DNA of 43,032 nucleotides from Flavobacterium psychrophilum (GTDB lineage: Bacteria > Bacteroidota > Bacteroidia > Flavobacteriales > Flavobacteriaceae): contig DZCQ01000023.1 in NCBI GenBank assembly GCA_022730285.1, forward strand, positions 1 through 43,032, written 5' to 3'. Of the stretch, positions 16,833-24,394 are shown piece by piece (positions within the stretch are counted from its first letter, which is position 1; each line of letters starts with the position of its first letter). The translations under genes and the position numbers were made by a program. The notes under the pieces are model-generated. The model had not been told where the DNA came from, made no database searches, and saw nothing but the letters and a program-made list of their open reading frames with translations.

Positions 16833-18734
16833 TTATTTTCGGGCAATTGCAATAAGGGCCGCTTTTACAATTGCTTGGTTATTTAACTCGTATTTATCCA
16901 TAAGTTGCTCTGGAGTGCCACTTTCGCCAAAACTATCTCTAACGGCAACAAATTCTTGTGGTAGCGGCTTGTTAAGTGCTAAAACTCTGGAAACACTCTC
17001 GCCAAGACCACCCAAAACATTGTGTTCTTCTGCCGTTACAATACATTTTGTTTTTTCTACTGATTGTAGAATTGCATTTTCATCTAATGGCTTAATAGTA
17101 TGAATATTAATTACTTCCACACTAATTCCTTGCTCCTTTAATTTTTCCGCAGCAAGCAATGCTTCCCAAACCAAATGTCCAGTTGCTACAATAGTTACAT
17201 CGGTTCCTTCTTGTAATAAGATAGCCTTCCCGATAACAAAAGGTTCGTTAGAAGGCATAAAATTTGGAACCACTGGACGACCAAAACGTAAATAAACAGG
17301 TCCGTGATGATTTGCAATTGCAATGGTTGCTGCTTTAGTTTGGTTATAATCGCAGGTGTTAATCACGGTCATACCAGGCAACATTTTCATTAATCCGATA
17401 TCTTCTAATATCTGGTGTGTTGCTCCATCCTCTCCAAGTGTTAAACCTGCATGGGAAGCACAAATTTTCACGTTTTTATCAGAATAAGCAACAGATTGAC
17501 GAATTTGATCGTAAACACGTCCCGTAGAAAAATTTGCAAAAGTTCCTGTAAAAGGTATTTTCCCTCCAATAGTTAAACCAGCTGCAATTCCTATCATATT
17601 TGCTTCGGCAATTCCTATTTGAAAAAAACGCTCTGGATGGTTTTTTTTAAAATCGTCAAACTTTAAAGAGCCTATTAAATCGGCACAAAGTCCAACTACG
17701 TTTTCATTTGTTTGTCCCAATTCGGTCATTCCAGCACCAAATCCAGATCGAGTATCTTTGCTACCAGTATTTAGTGCGGCCACTCCATTTTCGGTGATTT
17801 CTAATAATGGTTTGTTGCTATTATGGGAATTCATTTCTATTGCAACTTCAAAACTAGGTTCTTTTTCTCCTATTTCTGTTTGAGCAACATAATCTCCTAA
17901 TGTTTCTGGGTTTTGTGCCAATGCATTTTCTAGTTGTTCATTATTAGGGGCTTTTCCGTGCCAAGCATGCGAATACATCATATAATCTACACCATTGCCC
18001 ATTTCGGTATGCAACAATATACATACTGGTTTTCCGTTTCCTGTTAAGGTTTTTGCGTGATTTAATCCTGAGATTATGTCTTGAATAGAATTTCCTTTAT
18101 GGATATCTAAAACAATCCAATCAAATGCTTCAAATTTAGCACGAATGCTTCCCATATTTAAAACCTCGTCGGTTGTTCCATCTATTTGTTTTCCATTTAA
18201 ATCGATGGTTGCAATTAAATTATCTACTTTCTTCGCCGATGCATACATGATTGCTTCCCAGTTTTGCCCTTCTTGTAATTCGCCATCTCCATGAAGAGTG
18301 TAAATTAAATGAGGGTCATTGTTTAACTTTTTAGCTTGTGCAGCTCCTATTGCAACAGATAGTCCTTGACCAAGAGAGCCTGAGGCAATACGGACTCCTG
18401 GTAAACCGTCGTGTGTGGTTGGGTGTCCTTGCAGTCTGGTATTTAATTTTCTAAAAGTTGCAAGTTCATTTACGGGAAAATATCCACTCCGTGCTAAAAC
18501 GCTATAAAATACAGGCGATATATGTCCATTGGATAGGAAAAACAAATCTTCTCCATAGCCATTCATATCAAAACCTTCTTTTCTGGTTAGTATGTTTTGG
18601 TATAAAACCACTAAAAATTCTGCACAGCCTAAAGAACCACCTGGATGTCCAGAATTAACAGCGTGTACCATACGGAGTATATCTCTACGTACTTGTTGTG
18701 TAAAATCTTGTAATTGTTGTGTGTTTAAATTCAT
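16833..18734 (-). CDS. tkt: Transketolase (N- and C-terminal halves fused)
   Basis: A thiamine-diphosphate enzyme of 633 residues that transfers two-carbon units in the pentose phosphate pathway. The N-terminal half has SGHPGGSLGCAEFLVVLY, the ThDP motif LHGDGELQEGQNWEA ending in LNGKQIDG, and HAWHGKAPN. The C-terminal half has DTRSGFGAGMTELGQ, the pyrimidine-site Glu in IGIAEANMIGIAAG and the transketolase C-terminal domain. Between them a roughly 35-residue linker with low-complexity acidic and Asn-rich sequence joins what in many Flavobacteria are two separate proteins (about 281 and 318 residues). The ATG at 18732-18734 is chosen because the upstream TTG codon falls inside the -7 element. 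It is a single-gene unit with its own promoter and terminator. Confidence 0.93.
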   Translation of the reverse strand: MNLNTQQLQDFTQQVRRDILRMVHAVNSGHPGGSLGCAEFLVVLYQNILTRKEGFDMNGYGEDLFFLSNGHISPVFYSVLARSGYFPVNELATFRKLNTRLQGHPTTHDGLPGVRIASGSLGQGLSVAIGAAQAKKLNNDPHLIYTLHGDGELQEGQNWEAIMYASAKKVDNLIATIDLNGKQIDGTTDEVLNMGSIRAKFEAFDWIVLDIHKGNSIQDIISGLNHAKTLTGNGKPVCILLHTEMGNGVDYMMYSHAWHGKAPNNEQLENALAQNPETLGDYVAQTEIGEKEPSFEVAIEMNSHNSNKPLLEITENGVAALNTGSKDTRSGFGAGMTELGQTNENVVGLCADLIGSLKFDDFKKNHPERFFQIGIAEANMIGIAAGLTIGGKIPFTGTFANFSTGRVYDQIRQSVAYSDKNVKICASHAGLTLGEDGATHQILEDIGLMKMLPGMTVINTCDYNQTKAATIAIANHHGPVYLRFGRPVVPNFMPSNEPFVIGKAILLQEGTDVTIVATGHLVWEALLAAEKLKEQGISVEVINIHTIKPLDENAILQSVEKTKCIVTAEEHNVLGGLGESVSRVLALNKPLPQEFVAVRDSFGESGTPEQLMDKYELNNQAIVKAALIAIARK

Positions 18735-18761
18735 CTTGCTATTAAAAAGGTTAGAGTTATA

Positions 18762-18791
18762 CAAAAGTAATTCTTATTAACCATTTTACAA
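18762..18791 (-). promoter_or_regulatory. Promoter of transketolase
   Basis: On the minus strand -33 TTG (18789-18791), 19 bases, then -7 TACTTTTG (18762-18769), matching TTG-N17-23-TANNTTTG. The start would be near 18755, about 20 bases before the ATG at 18734. Confidence 0.7.
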
Positions 18792-18990
18792 AATGAAAAA
18801 CAACGGAAATATTATTGTATTCTATTTATTTTCTAGTTTTGCGTTGTTCAATTAGCACTGAAATTTATTATTCGAAGATATTAATCGTGTTAATTTAAAA
18901 AAAGGCTATTTTCTAAAAGAACAACATGACCAATAGTTTAGAGAACCACACATCAAAATGTTACTTTTCAGATTATAAAATCTAAAAAAA

Positions 18991-20010
18991 CTAGATTGTT
19001 GCTTTAAATTGTTCTAAAAATCGGACATCATTTTCATAAAACATTCTGATATCTCCTATTTGGTAAAGCAACATTGCAATTCGTTCAATTCCCATACCAA
19101 AAGCAAAACCATTGTATTCTTCTGGGTTAATGCTGCAATTTTTTAACACATTTGGATCTACCATACCACAGCCCATTATTTCTAACCAACCAGTTCCTTT
19201 TGTAATTCGGTAGTCTGTTTCGGTTTTAAGTCCCCAGTAAATATCTACCTCGGCACTGGGTTCTGTAAATGGAAAGTAAGATGGACGAAGTCTAATTTTT
19301 GATTTTCCAAACATTTCTTTCGTAAAGTATAAAAGAGTTTGTTTTAAATCGGCAAAAGAAACGTCTTTATCTATATACAATCCTTCAACTTGGTGAAAAA
19401 TACAGTGCGAACGAGAGGAAACTGCTTCGTTACGAAAAACTCTTCCTGGTGAAATGGTGCGTATTGGTGGCGTATTATTTTCCATGTATCTTACTTGTAC
19501 CGATGAAGTGTGGGTTCTTAGTAATATGTCTGGATTTGTTTGTATAAAAAAAGTATCTTGCATGTCTCGAGCGGGATGGTACTCTGGAAGATTTAATGCT
19601 GTGAAATTGTGCCAATCGTCTTCTATTTCAGGCCCTTCAGAAACATTAAAACCAATGTTTGAAAAAATATCTATTATTTGATTTCTCACTAAAGATATTG
19701 GGTGTCTAGATCCTAATAAAATAGGCGATTCGGGTCTTGTTAAATCCCCATAAAAGCTTTTTATTTCTTGCTTGCTTTCTAATAATTCTTGTATGGAATT
19801 TACTTTTTCTTCAGCAGTTGTTTTTAGCAAATTAATTACCTGCCCAAACTCTTTTTTTTGTTCATTTGGGACATTTTTAAATTCGGCAAAAATAGATTTT
19901 ACCAAACCCTTTGACCCTAAAAATTTTATTCTGAAAATCTCTAATTCTTCTTTGTTTTGCGTTGTAAATGTGGCAACTTCTTGAATATATTCTTGTATTT
20001 TTTGTATCAT
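18991..20010 (-). CDS. pheS: Phenylalanyl-tRNA synthetase alpha subunit
   Basis: A 339-residue class II synthetase subunit that charges tRNA-Phe with the beta subunit PheT, which is not in the window. It shows the N-terminal coiled coil (IRIKFLGSKGLVKSIF region), the family signature HPISLVRNQIIDIFSNIGFNVSEGPEIEDDWHNF split over residues 110-145, motif 2 at LLRTHTSSVQVRYM and RTISPGRVFRNEAVSSRSHCIFHQVEGLYID, and motif 3 at GFAFGMGIERIAMLLYQIGDIRMFYEND. The ATG at 20008-20010 is used; the longer frame would begin at a TTG inside the TAAATTTG -7 element (20029-20036). pheS and pheT are often adjacent, but here a conserved small gene lies upstream and transketolase downstream. Confidence 0.97.
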   Translation of the reverse strand: MIQKIQEYIQEVATFTTQNKEELEIFRIKFLGSKGLVKSIFAEFKNVPNEQKKEFGQVINLLKTTAEEKVNSIQELLESKQEIKSFYGDLTRPESPILLGSRHPISLVRNQIIDIFSNIGFNVSEGPEIEDDWHNFTALNLPEYHPARDMQDTFFIQTNPDILLRTHTSSVQVRYMENNTPPIRTISPGRVFRNEAVSSRSHCIFHQVEGLYIDKDVSFADLKQTLLYFTKEMFGKSKIRLRPSYFPFTEPSAEVDIYWGLKTETDYRITKGTGWLEIMGCGMVDPNVLKNCSINPEEYNGFAFGMGIERIAMLLYQIGDIRMFYENDVRFLEQFKATI

Positions 20011-20112
20011 TTTATAAATGCTAGATTGCAAATTTAATCATTTTAGTTTAAAATAAATGCTAGTGTTAGTACATTTATTTTCAATATTAAAACTCAAAAT
20101 TATTGTTGATTT

Positions 20113-20469
20113 TTACTGGATAATATCTTTTTCAAGAAAATAAGTTACTATTGCTTCTTTCATCAACACCGATTGTTCTCCTGCTTTAAGTGTAGGTAAA
20201 CTTTCTTTTACTTTGTAATGCGGCCAACCATCGTTATCAAAATGCTCAAATTCGTAATATCCATAAGGTTCTAACAAACGACAAATGGCAATATGCATAA
20301 GGTTTAGTTTTTCGTCTTTTTGGTATTTGGTGTTAAATTTACCCAATTCTTGTACGCCAACTAAATAAATAATTGCGTCTAAATCGAGGTTTTCACCTTG
20401 TGAGAATTGATTAGACAAAATAGTGACTAAGTTTTCCCATCGTTCTTTTAGTTGTATATCTCTTGACAT
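20113..20469 (-). CDS. Conserved hypothetical protein, 118 residues
   Basis: I do not recognise a named family. The protein starts MSRDIQLKERWENLVTILS and is cytoplasmic, with no signal or membrane segment. It is rich in aromatic and charged residues, with YGYYEFEHFDNDGWPHYK near residues 70-87 and a predicted mostly helical rest. The sequence looks like a small protein kept in many Flavobacteria beside housekeeping genes. It is upstream of pheS on the same strand, separated by 102 bases; a TATATTTG -7-like element at 20551-20558 (minus strand) may serve it. The 196 bases to cvpA hold divergent promoters. No function can be proposed from sequence. Confidence 0.8.
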   Translation of the reverse strand: MSRDIQLKERWENLVTILSNQFSQGENLDLDAIIYLVGVQELGKFNTKYQKDEKLNLMHIAICRLLEPYGYYEFEHFDNDGWPHYKVKESLPTLKAGEQSVLMKEAIVTYFLEKDIIQ

Positions 20470-20563
20470 GCTATATGTATGGTAATTTTATTTATAAATA
20501 GTAAATTTCTAGTTGTTTTAGATAAAACTACTAAGAACCTATTAGTTTTGCAAATATACATAC

Positions 20564-20592
20564 TTGAAAACATAAATTAATTTATATTTTTG
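20564..20592 (+). promoter_or_regulatory. Promoter of cvpA
   Basis: -33 TTG (20564-20566), 18 bases, -7 TATTTTTG (20585-20592). It leaves a leader of about 65 bases that includes a small AATTG/CAATT hairpin around 20615-20630. Confidence 0.6.
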
Positions 20593-20665
20593 CTTTTAAA
20601 TGCAAACGTAGGGCAATTGTTTTGCAATTAGCATTTTGCACTCTTAACCTTAAATAATTACAAGT

Positions 20666-21181
20666 ATGATTTTTATAGATATTTTATTAGGAGCCTTACT
20701 GGCTTATAGTTTTTACAAAGGATTTTCTAATGGTTTTTTTCTTGAATTAGCTTCGTTAATTTCATTTATAATTGGTGTATATATAGCAATTAAATTTTCG
20801 GACAATATAGGAAATTGGTTCATTACAAACTATGCATTTTCCGAAAAAACCGCCAAAATTACTGCTTTTATAGTTACTCTACTAGTAGTGATTGTTGCCA
20901 TTCATTTGTTAGCTAAAATATTTACCCGTTTATTTAGTTTTGCATTTTTAGGTTGGCTTAATACAATTCTTGGAGGTCTATTTGCGGTAATTAAAACGGC
21001 ATTATTATTAGGAATTGTTTTAGGCTTGTTTCAAAAAATAAACAGCAATTATTTTTTTATGTCTAAAGAAACACAAGAAAAATCGATTTTTATAAGCCCT
21101 TGTTTAAAAACCTCTACCATGCTGCTACCTGTCCTTTCCAATTGGTTTGATAGTATAAAAGAAAAAGTAAAGTCTTCCTAA
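20666..21181 (+). CDS. CvpA family membrane protein
   Basis: A 171-residue inner-membrane protein with four hydrophobic segments, at about residues 2-20 (FIDILLGALLAYSFYKGF), 25-45, 64-84 and 100-122. The opening pattern D-I-L-L-G-A-x-x-A-x-x-x-Y-K-G-F-x-x-G is the CvpA signature. E. coli CvpA is required for colicin V production, and the wider family is associated with cell envelope integrity; the molecular role remains unclear. It is transcribed alone from its own promoter. The tRNA-Gly that follows is on the other strand, and the shared hairpin at 21207-21228 may also terminate cvpA. Confidence 0.85.
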   Translation: MIFIDILLGALLAYSFYKGFSNGFFLELASLISFIIGVYIAIKFSDNIGNWFITNYAFSEKTAKITAFIVTLLVVIVAIHLLAKIFTRLFSFAFLGWLNTILGGLFAVIKTALLLGIVLGLFQKINSNYFFMSKETQEKSIFISPCLKTSTMLLPVLSNWFDSIKEKVKSS

Positions 21182-21201
21182 TTTAACACATACATTTATA
21201 T

Positions 21202-21228
21202 AAAAAAACCACTCTTTTTAGAGTGGTT
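21202..21228 (-). terminator. Terminator of tRNA-Gly, between tRNA and cvpA
   Basis: AACCACTC (21207-21214) pairs with GAGTGGTT (21221-21228) over a six-base loop. On the minus strand, coming from tRNA-Gly, it ends in a run of seven T, a classical terminator. On the plus strand only a weak T-rich stretch follows. Confidence 0.85.
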
Positions 21229-21236
21229 ATAGTATG

Positions 21237-21309
<73 letters not shown>

Positions 21310-21320
21310 ATAAGGTGGGG

Positions 21321-21352
21321 CAAAGATAGGTAATAATGTTTTAAATTTCCAA
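21321..21352 (-). promoter_or_regulatory. Promoter of tRNA-Gly
   Basis: On the minus strand -33 TTG (21350-21352), 21 bases, -7 TATCTTTG (21321-21328), ending 11 bases before the mature tRNA. Confidence 0.7.
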
Positions 21353-21829
21353 ATTTTAAATTAAAAATTTATATTTTTTTTTGCAAAAAAATATAAATAC
21401 TTTATTGTGAAACTTTTACAAAGTTTAAAAAAGAAGTAATATTTATGAATTTTTAGCAAAAGACATCTGTTTAACAGAAAATGTCGCATTACGAAAAAGG
21501 AAAATCAATAGAATCTTGTTTAATAGAAAACGATAATATGCCAAGAACAAAACATTTTAGCATATTTTTGAAGAAAAATAATTAGAGTTCTAAGTATTTT
21601 TAAAAATAAAAACATTACTTTTGAACTCCCCTTTCAATACCAAATTCGTAGCATGACAGTTTTGAAAAACATTTCGAAACCATGCTTTAAATTCACAAAA
21701 TACTTAATTTGGTTAATGCCAAATAAAATGCCGTTGGTTTTTCTCAAAATTAGGATACAAACCTATTGGCACATTTTTTGAAATACAATTATTGTGAAGT
21801 ATATTATCTTGTTCAAAAAAAATATAAAA
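21353..21829. other. Long A/T-rich intergenic region upstream of the L,D-transpeptidase
   Basis: About 480 bases without a recognised gene. It contains a minor hairpin (GACAT...ATGTC with inner CTGT/ACAG, 21462-21485), a degenerate direct repeat of TGTTTAAYAGAAAA (21468-21481 and 21516-21529), a -7 element TACTTTTG at 21616-21623 and a short ORF. A -33 element at the right distance was not found. Confidence 0.4.
21653..21781 (+). CDS. Possible small leader ORF, 42 residues
   Basis: An ATG-initiated frame beginning MTVLKNISKPCFKF, basic with hydrophobic stretches (TKYLIWLMP, MPLVFLKI). It starts 30 bases after a TACTTTTG -7 element and ends 49 bases before the L,D-transpeptidase ATG, so it would lie in that gene's transcript leader. 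No family is recognised. It may be a small membrane peptide, a leader peptide or chance. Confidence 0.2.
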   Translation: MTVLKNISKPCFKFTKYLIWLMPNKMPLVFLKIRIQTYWHIF

Positions 21830-23518
21830 ATGAAATATTCTTTCTTTTTAACGCTGGGATTGCTGTTTTTTTGCACTTCCAAAAACAACATGGGCAATAC
21901 ATCAATTATAGATTATGTATTTCAAGACAATTTGATCACAATAGATTCTTTGGAAATAAAAAAAATTAATGATCCAAAAATCACCTCATTTTACAAAAAC
22001 TTTCATAATCAAACCGTTTGGAACACCACTAAGTTACGAGAATCCTTTTTTAGTGATTTAAAAAATTGTGACACGGAAGGTATGAATCCAGAAGACTACA
22101 ACTATTCTCAATTGGTGCAGTTAGAAAGCAAATACAATGACATGGATACTATTCAAAAAGGAAGTTTTGATTTATTCTTTACAAAAAATTTACAAAAATA
22201 TGTTTCGGATATATCAAAAGGGAAAGTGAATCCGAAGAGTATTTATAAAGATTGGGATTTAAAAGAAAAAAATATAGAGGTAAATAATTTACTTTTTCAA
22301 GCAATAGTAGATAATAACCTTGACGATATTTTACAAAAGTGCAAACCTAAGCACGCTGTTTATCAGAGTCTAAAAGAATCTTTAAATTTGCTTAAAGAAT
22401 ACCCAGAAGATACAATTCCATTAATAGATTACAATCCAAAAACAAAACTAGTGCTTCATAAAAGCAACAAGATTGTTCCAATAATTAAACAAAAATTAAT
22501 GTATTGGCAAGATATGAAATATACCGACACCATCACTAATATTTTTGATAATCAAACCAAAGAAGCTCTTAAGAAATTCCAATCCAGGCATGGTCTAAAT
22601 CCAGATGGTGTGGTGGGAAAAGGCACTATTTTGGCTTTAAATTATACAAGAAACCAACGTATTGAACAAGTTATTTCTAATCTAGAGAGATGGAGATGGT
22701 TTTCGTCCGATTTTGGAAAAAACTACCTATTAATTAACATCCCAGATTATACATTAGTTGCTATAAACAATGGCGATACTATTCAAAAACAACGTATTGT
22801 TGTTGGAAAAGAAAGTCGGCAAACTCCTGTTTTAGAATCTAGGGTTTCTAATATTAATTTAAATCCAAATTGGACTGTTCCCCCAACTATTTTAAAAGAA
22901 GATATATATCCATTAGCCATTAAAGATAAAAGTACTTTTAGCAAAAAAGGGTTGGTTATTTATAATTCTAAAAGCCAAGAAATAAGCCCCTGGCAATGGA
23001 CTATTAAAGATGCTTACAAATATAAATATGTACAAAATCCTAGCAGAAATAATGCGTTAGGTTCAATGAAAATTAATTTCCCAAATAGCCATTCTGTATA
23101 TTTACACGATACTAATCATCGGGATTTTTTTGTTTATTATTTTCGTTCCCTAAGTTCTGGTTGTGTTCGGTTAGAAAACCCATTAGAAATGGCTGCTTAT
23201 CTTATTAATAACCCCGAAGAATGGCCGCTAAAAACTATTCAGGATACTACGGATATTAATCATTACAAAAAAATTCAAGCAGAAAAAATTAAAAAAATAG
23301 CCATAAAAGACGCAAAACTATTAGCTAAAAATCCTAATTTAATTTTACCCGAACGAAAATATAAAACTCCTGAATTAAAAACAATCGTTATAAAAATAAA
23401 AGACACTATTGGAGTGCAACAGTTGTATTGGACCGCTTGGTCTAAGAATAAACAACTTTATTTTAGAGAAGATATATATTGCTTAGACTCTCCTCTATAC
23501 TCCAAACTACGCTATTAA
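21830..23518 (+). CDS. L,D-transpeptidase with peptidoglycan-binding domain (YcbB-like)
   Basis: A 562-residue envelope enzyme that forms 3-3 peptidoglycan cross-links or attaches proteins to the wall. The ATG at 21830 gives a signal peptide (MKYSFFLTLGLLFFC); the frame is open 12 codons further to a GTG. Order: signal; a helical scaffold domain to about residue 215 (WNTTKLRESFFSDLKNC, GMNPEDYNY); a peptidoglycan-binding-1 domain around 230-270 (FDNQTKEALKKFQSRHGLNPDGVVGKGTILALN); and the YkuD catalytic domain with YLHDTNHRDFF (His426) and SSGCVRLENP (Cys445), the canonical nucleophile motif. A C-terminal tail with VIKIKDTIGVQQLYWTAW follows. The stop codon overlaps the stop of the convergent YkuD-type gene by 3 bases within a 4-base overlap. 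Confidence 0.93.
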   Translation: MKYSFFLTLGLLFFCTSKNNMGNTSIIDYVFQDNLITIDSLEIKKINDPKITSFYKNFHNQTVWNTTKLRESFFSDLKNCDTEGMNPEDYNYSQLVQLESKYNDMDTIQKGSFDLFFTKNLQKYVSDISKGKVNPKSIYKDWDLKEKNIEVNNLLFQAIVDNNLDDILQKCKPKHAVYQSLKESLNLLKEYPEDTIPLIDYNPKTKLVLHKSNKIVPIIKQKLMYWQDMKYTDTITNIFDNQTKEALKKFQSRHGLNPDGVVGKGTILALNYTRNQRIEQVISNLERWRWFSSDFGKNYLLINIPDYTLVAINNGDTIQKQRIVVGKESRQTPVLESRVSNINLNPNWTVPPTILKEDIYPLAIKDKSTFSKKGLVIYNSKSQEISPWQWTIKDAYKYKYVQNPSRNNALGSMKINFPNSHSVYLHDTNHRDFFVYYFRSLSSGCVRLENPLEMAAYLINNPEEWPLKTIQDTTDINHYKKIQAEKIKKIAIKDAKLLAKNPNLILPERKYKTPELKTIVIKIKDTIGVQQLYWTAWSKNKQLYFREDIYCLDSPLYSKLRY

Positions 23519-24195
23519 GAATTTTCTTTACTTGAATGGTAAATGTACAAGCAACTTTTGTCCTTAATGGTATTAATAATGTCTTTTTTAAATTCTTCTG
23601 GAATTGCTGGACAACCTTGACTTCTACCTAAATACCCTTGTTTTTCGACAAGTTTTTGGTTCGAGTAACTAGCACCATGCACTACAATAGCTCTTCTTCT
23701 TGCCATATCATTAATTCCTTGCTCTTGTCCGTCTAGTTTTAAAGATAAACCATGTTTTCCTGTATATGTTTCGGCAGTGATATATAACCCTAAGCTACTT
23801 TTGTTAGAATTTGGCACATTAGAAAAACTATCCGCAAACTCTTCGCCAGATTTAATCCCATGCGAAACTAATGTATTGTAAAGAACTATATGGGTAGCCA
23901 TGTCAATTACCCAAAGTCTTTTTTGGGTCGAAGAAATACTAAAGTCTATTATTGTAATAATGTCTTTGTTAATCAATCCTTTTTCCTTTGCACTATAATA
24001 GCTTTCGGCAGCCTGCTTAAAGCAATTCATCTCTGGCAAATTAAAACTTGTAGTAGATATAGTATGGTACAACATTTCTATTTCCGAATCTTTAGAGCTA
24101 GGAAACTGATTTGGTTGGGGTTCAATTGTTTTAATTTCTTTTGAAGAGAATGACATCAAAAACAATAAAAATAGGGGGAATATTTTATAGTTCAT
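23515..24195 (-). CDS. Murein L,D-transpeptidase catalytic domain protein (YkuD_2 type)
   Basis: A 226-residue secreted protein; the ATG at 24193-24195 is preferred because it starts a signal peptide (MNYKIFPLFLLFLMSFSS), while an ATG 23 codons upstream adds another hydrophobic stretch. It belongs to the second YkuD-like group, with catalytic His173 in VVHGASY and Cys195 in GRSQGCPAIP, preceded by RLWVIDMATHIVLYNTLVSHG, the substrate-binding strand pattern. Several such proteins carry no separate wall-binding domain, as here. Its substrate among peptidoglycan stem peptides is unknown. It converges with the YcbB-like L,D-transpeptidase; the two TAA stop codons overlap in TTAA. It likely has its own promoter in the 200 bases before DUF5916, which diverges from it. 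Confidence 0.9.
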   Translation of the reverse strand: MNYKIFPLFLLFLMSFSSKEIKTIEPQPNQFPSSKDSEIEMLYHTISTTSFNLPEMNCFKQAAESYYSAKEKGLINKDIITIIDFSISSTQKRLWVIDMATHIVLYNTLVSHGIKSGEEFADSFSNVPNSNKSSLGLYITAETYTGKHGLSLKLDGQEQGINDMARRRAIVVHGASYSNQKLVEKQGYLGRSQGCPAIPEEFKKDIINTIKDKSCLYIYHSSKENS

Positions 24196-24394
24196 TGAAA
24201 AAAAGTGATTTGTAGGTTTATAGTTGCAAACAAATATCAAAAATAAATACATACTAAACAACATTATTCACATTTTATCGTTAAAATTTAACACTTTATC
24301 GATTTTTTTGTACTGTTTATGATAATGTTAAACATATCCTAATTAACATTTGCAGTCAATAATATTTTTAATTTTGCAACTCAAAGTCCAGTTT

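Noticed and set aside
16670..16852. 60-codon minus-strand frame at the end of transketolase
   Set aside because: It starts inside the transketolase end and runs through the terminator hairpin; no promoter or homology pattern.
18735..18764. Transketolase start at the upstream TTG
   Set aside because: The codon overlaps the -7 promoter element, so it cannot be in the transcript.
18792..18854. 20-codon ATG frame upstream of transketolase
   Set aside because: Too short and overlapping the likely promoter region; no supporting signal.
21462..21485. Small hairpin GACAT...ATGTC as a riboswitch or terminator
   Set aside because: Short, bulged, no U-tract and far from gene ends on either strand.
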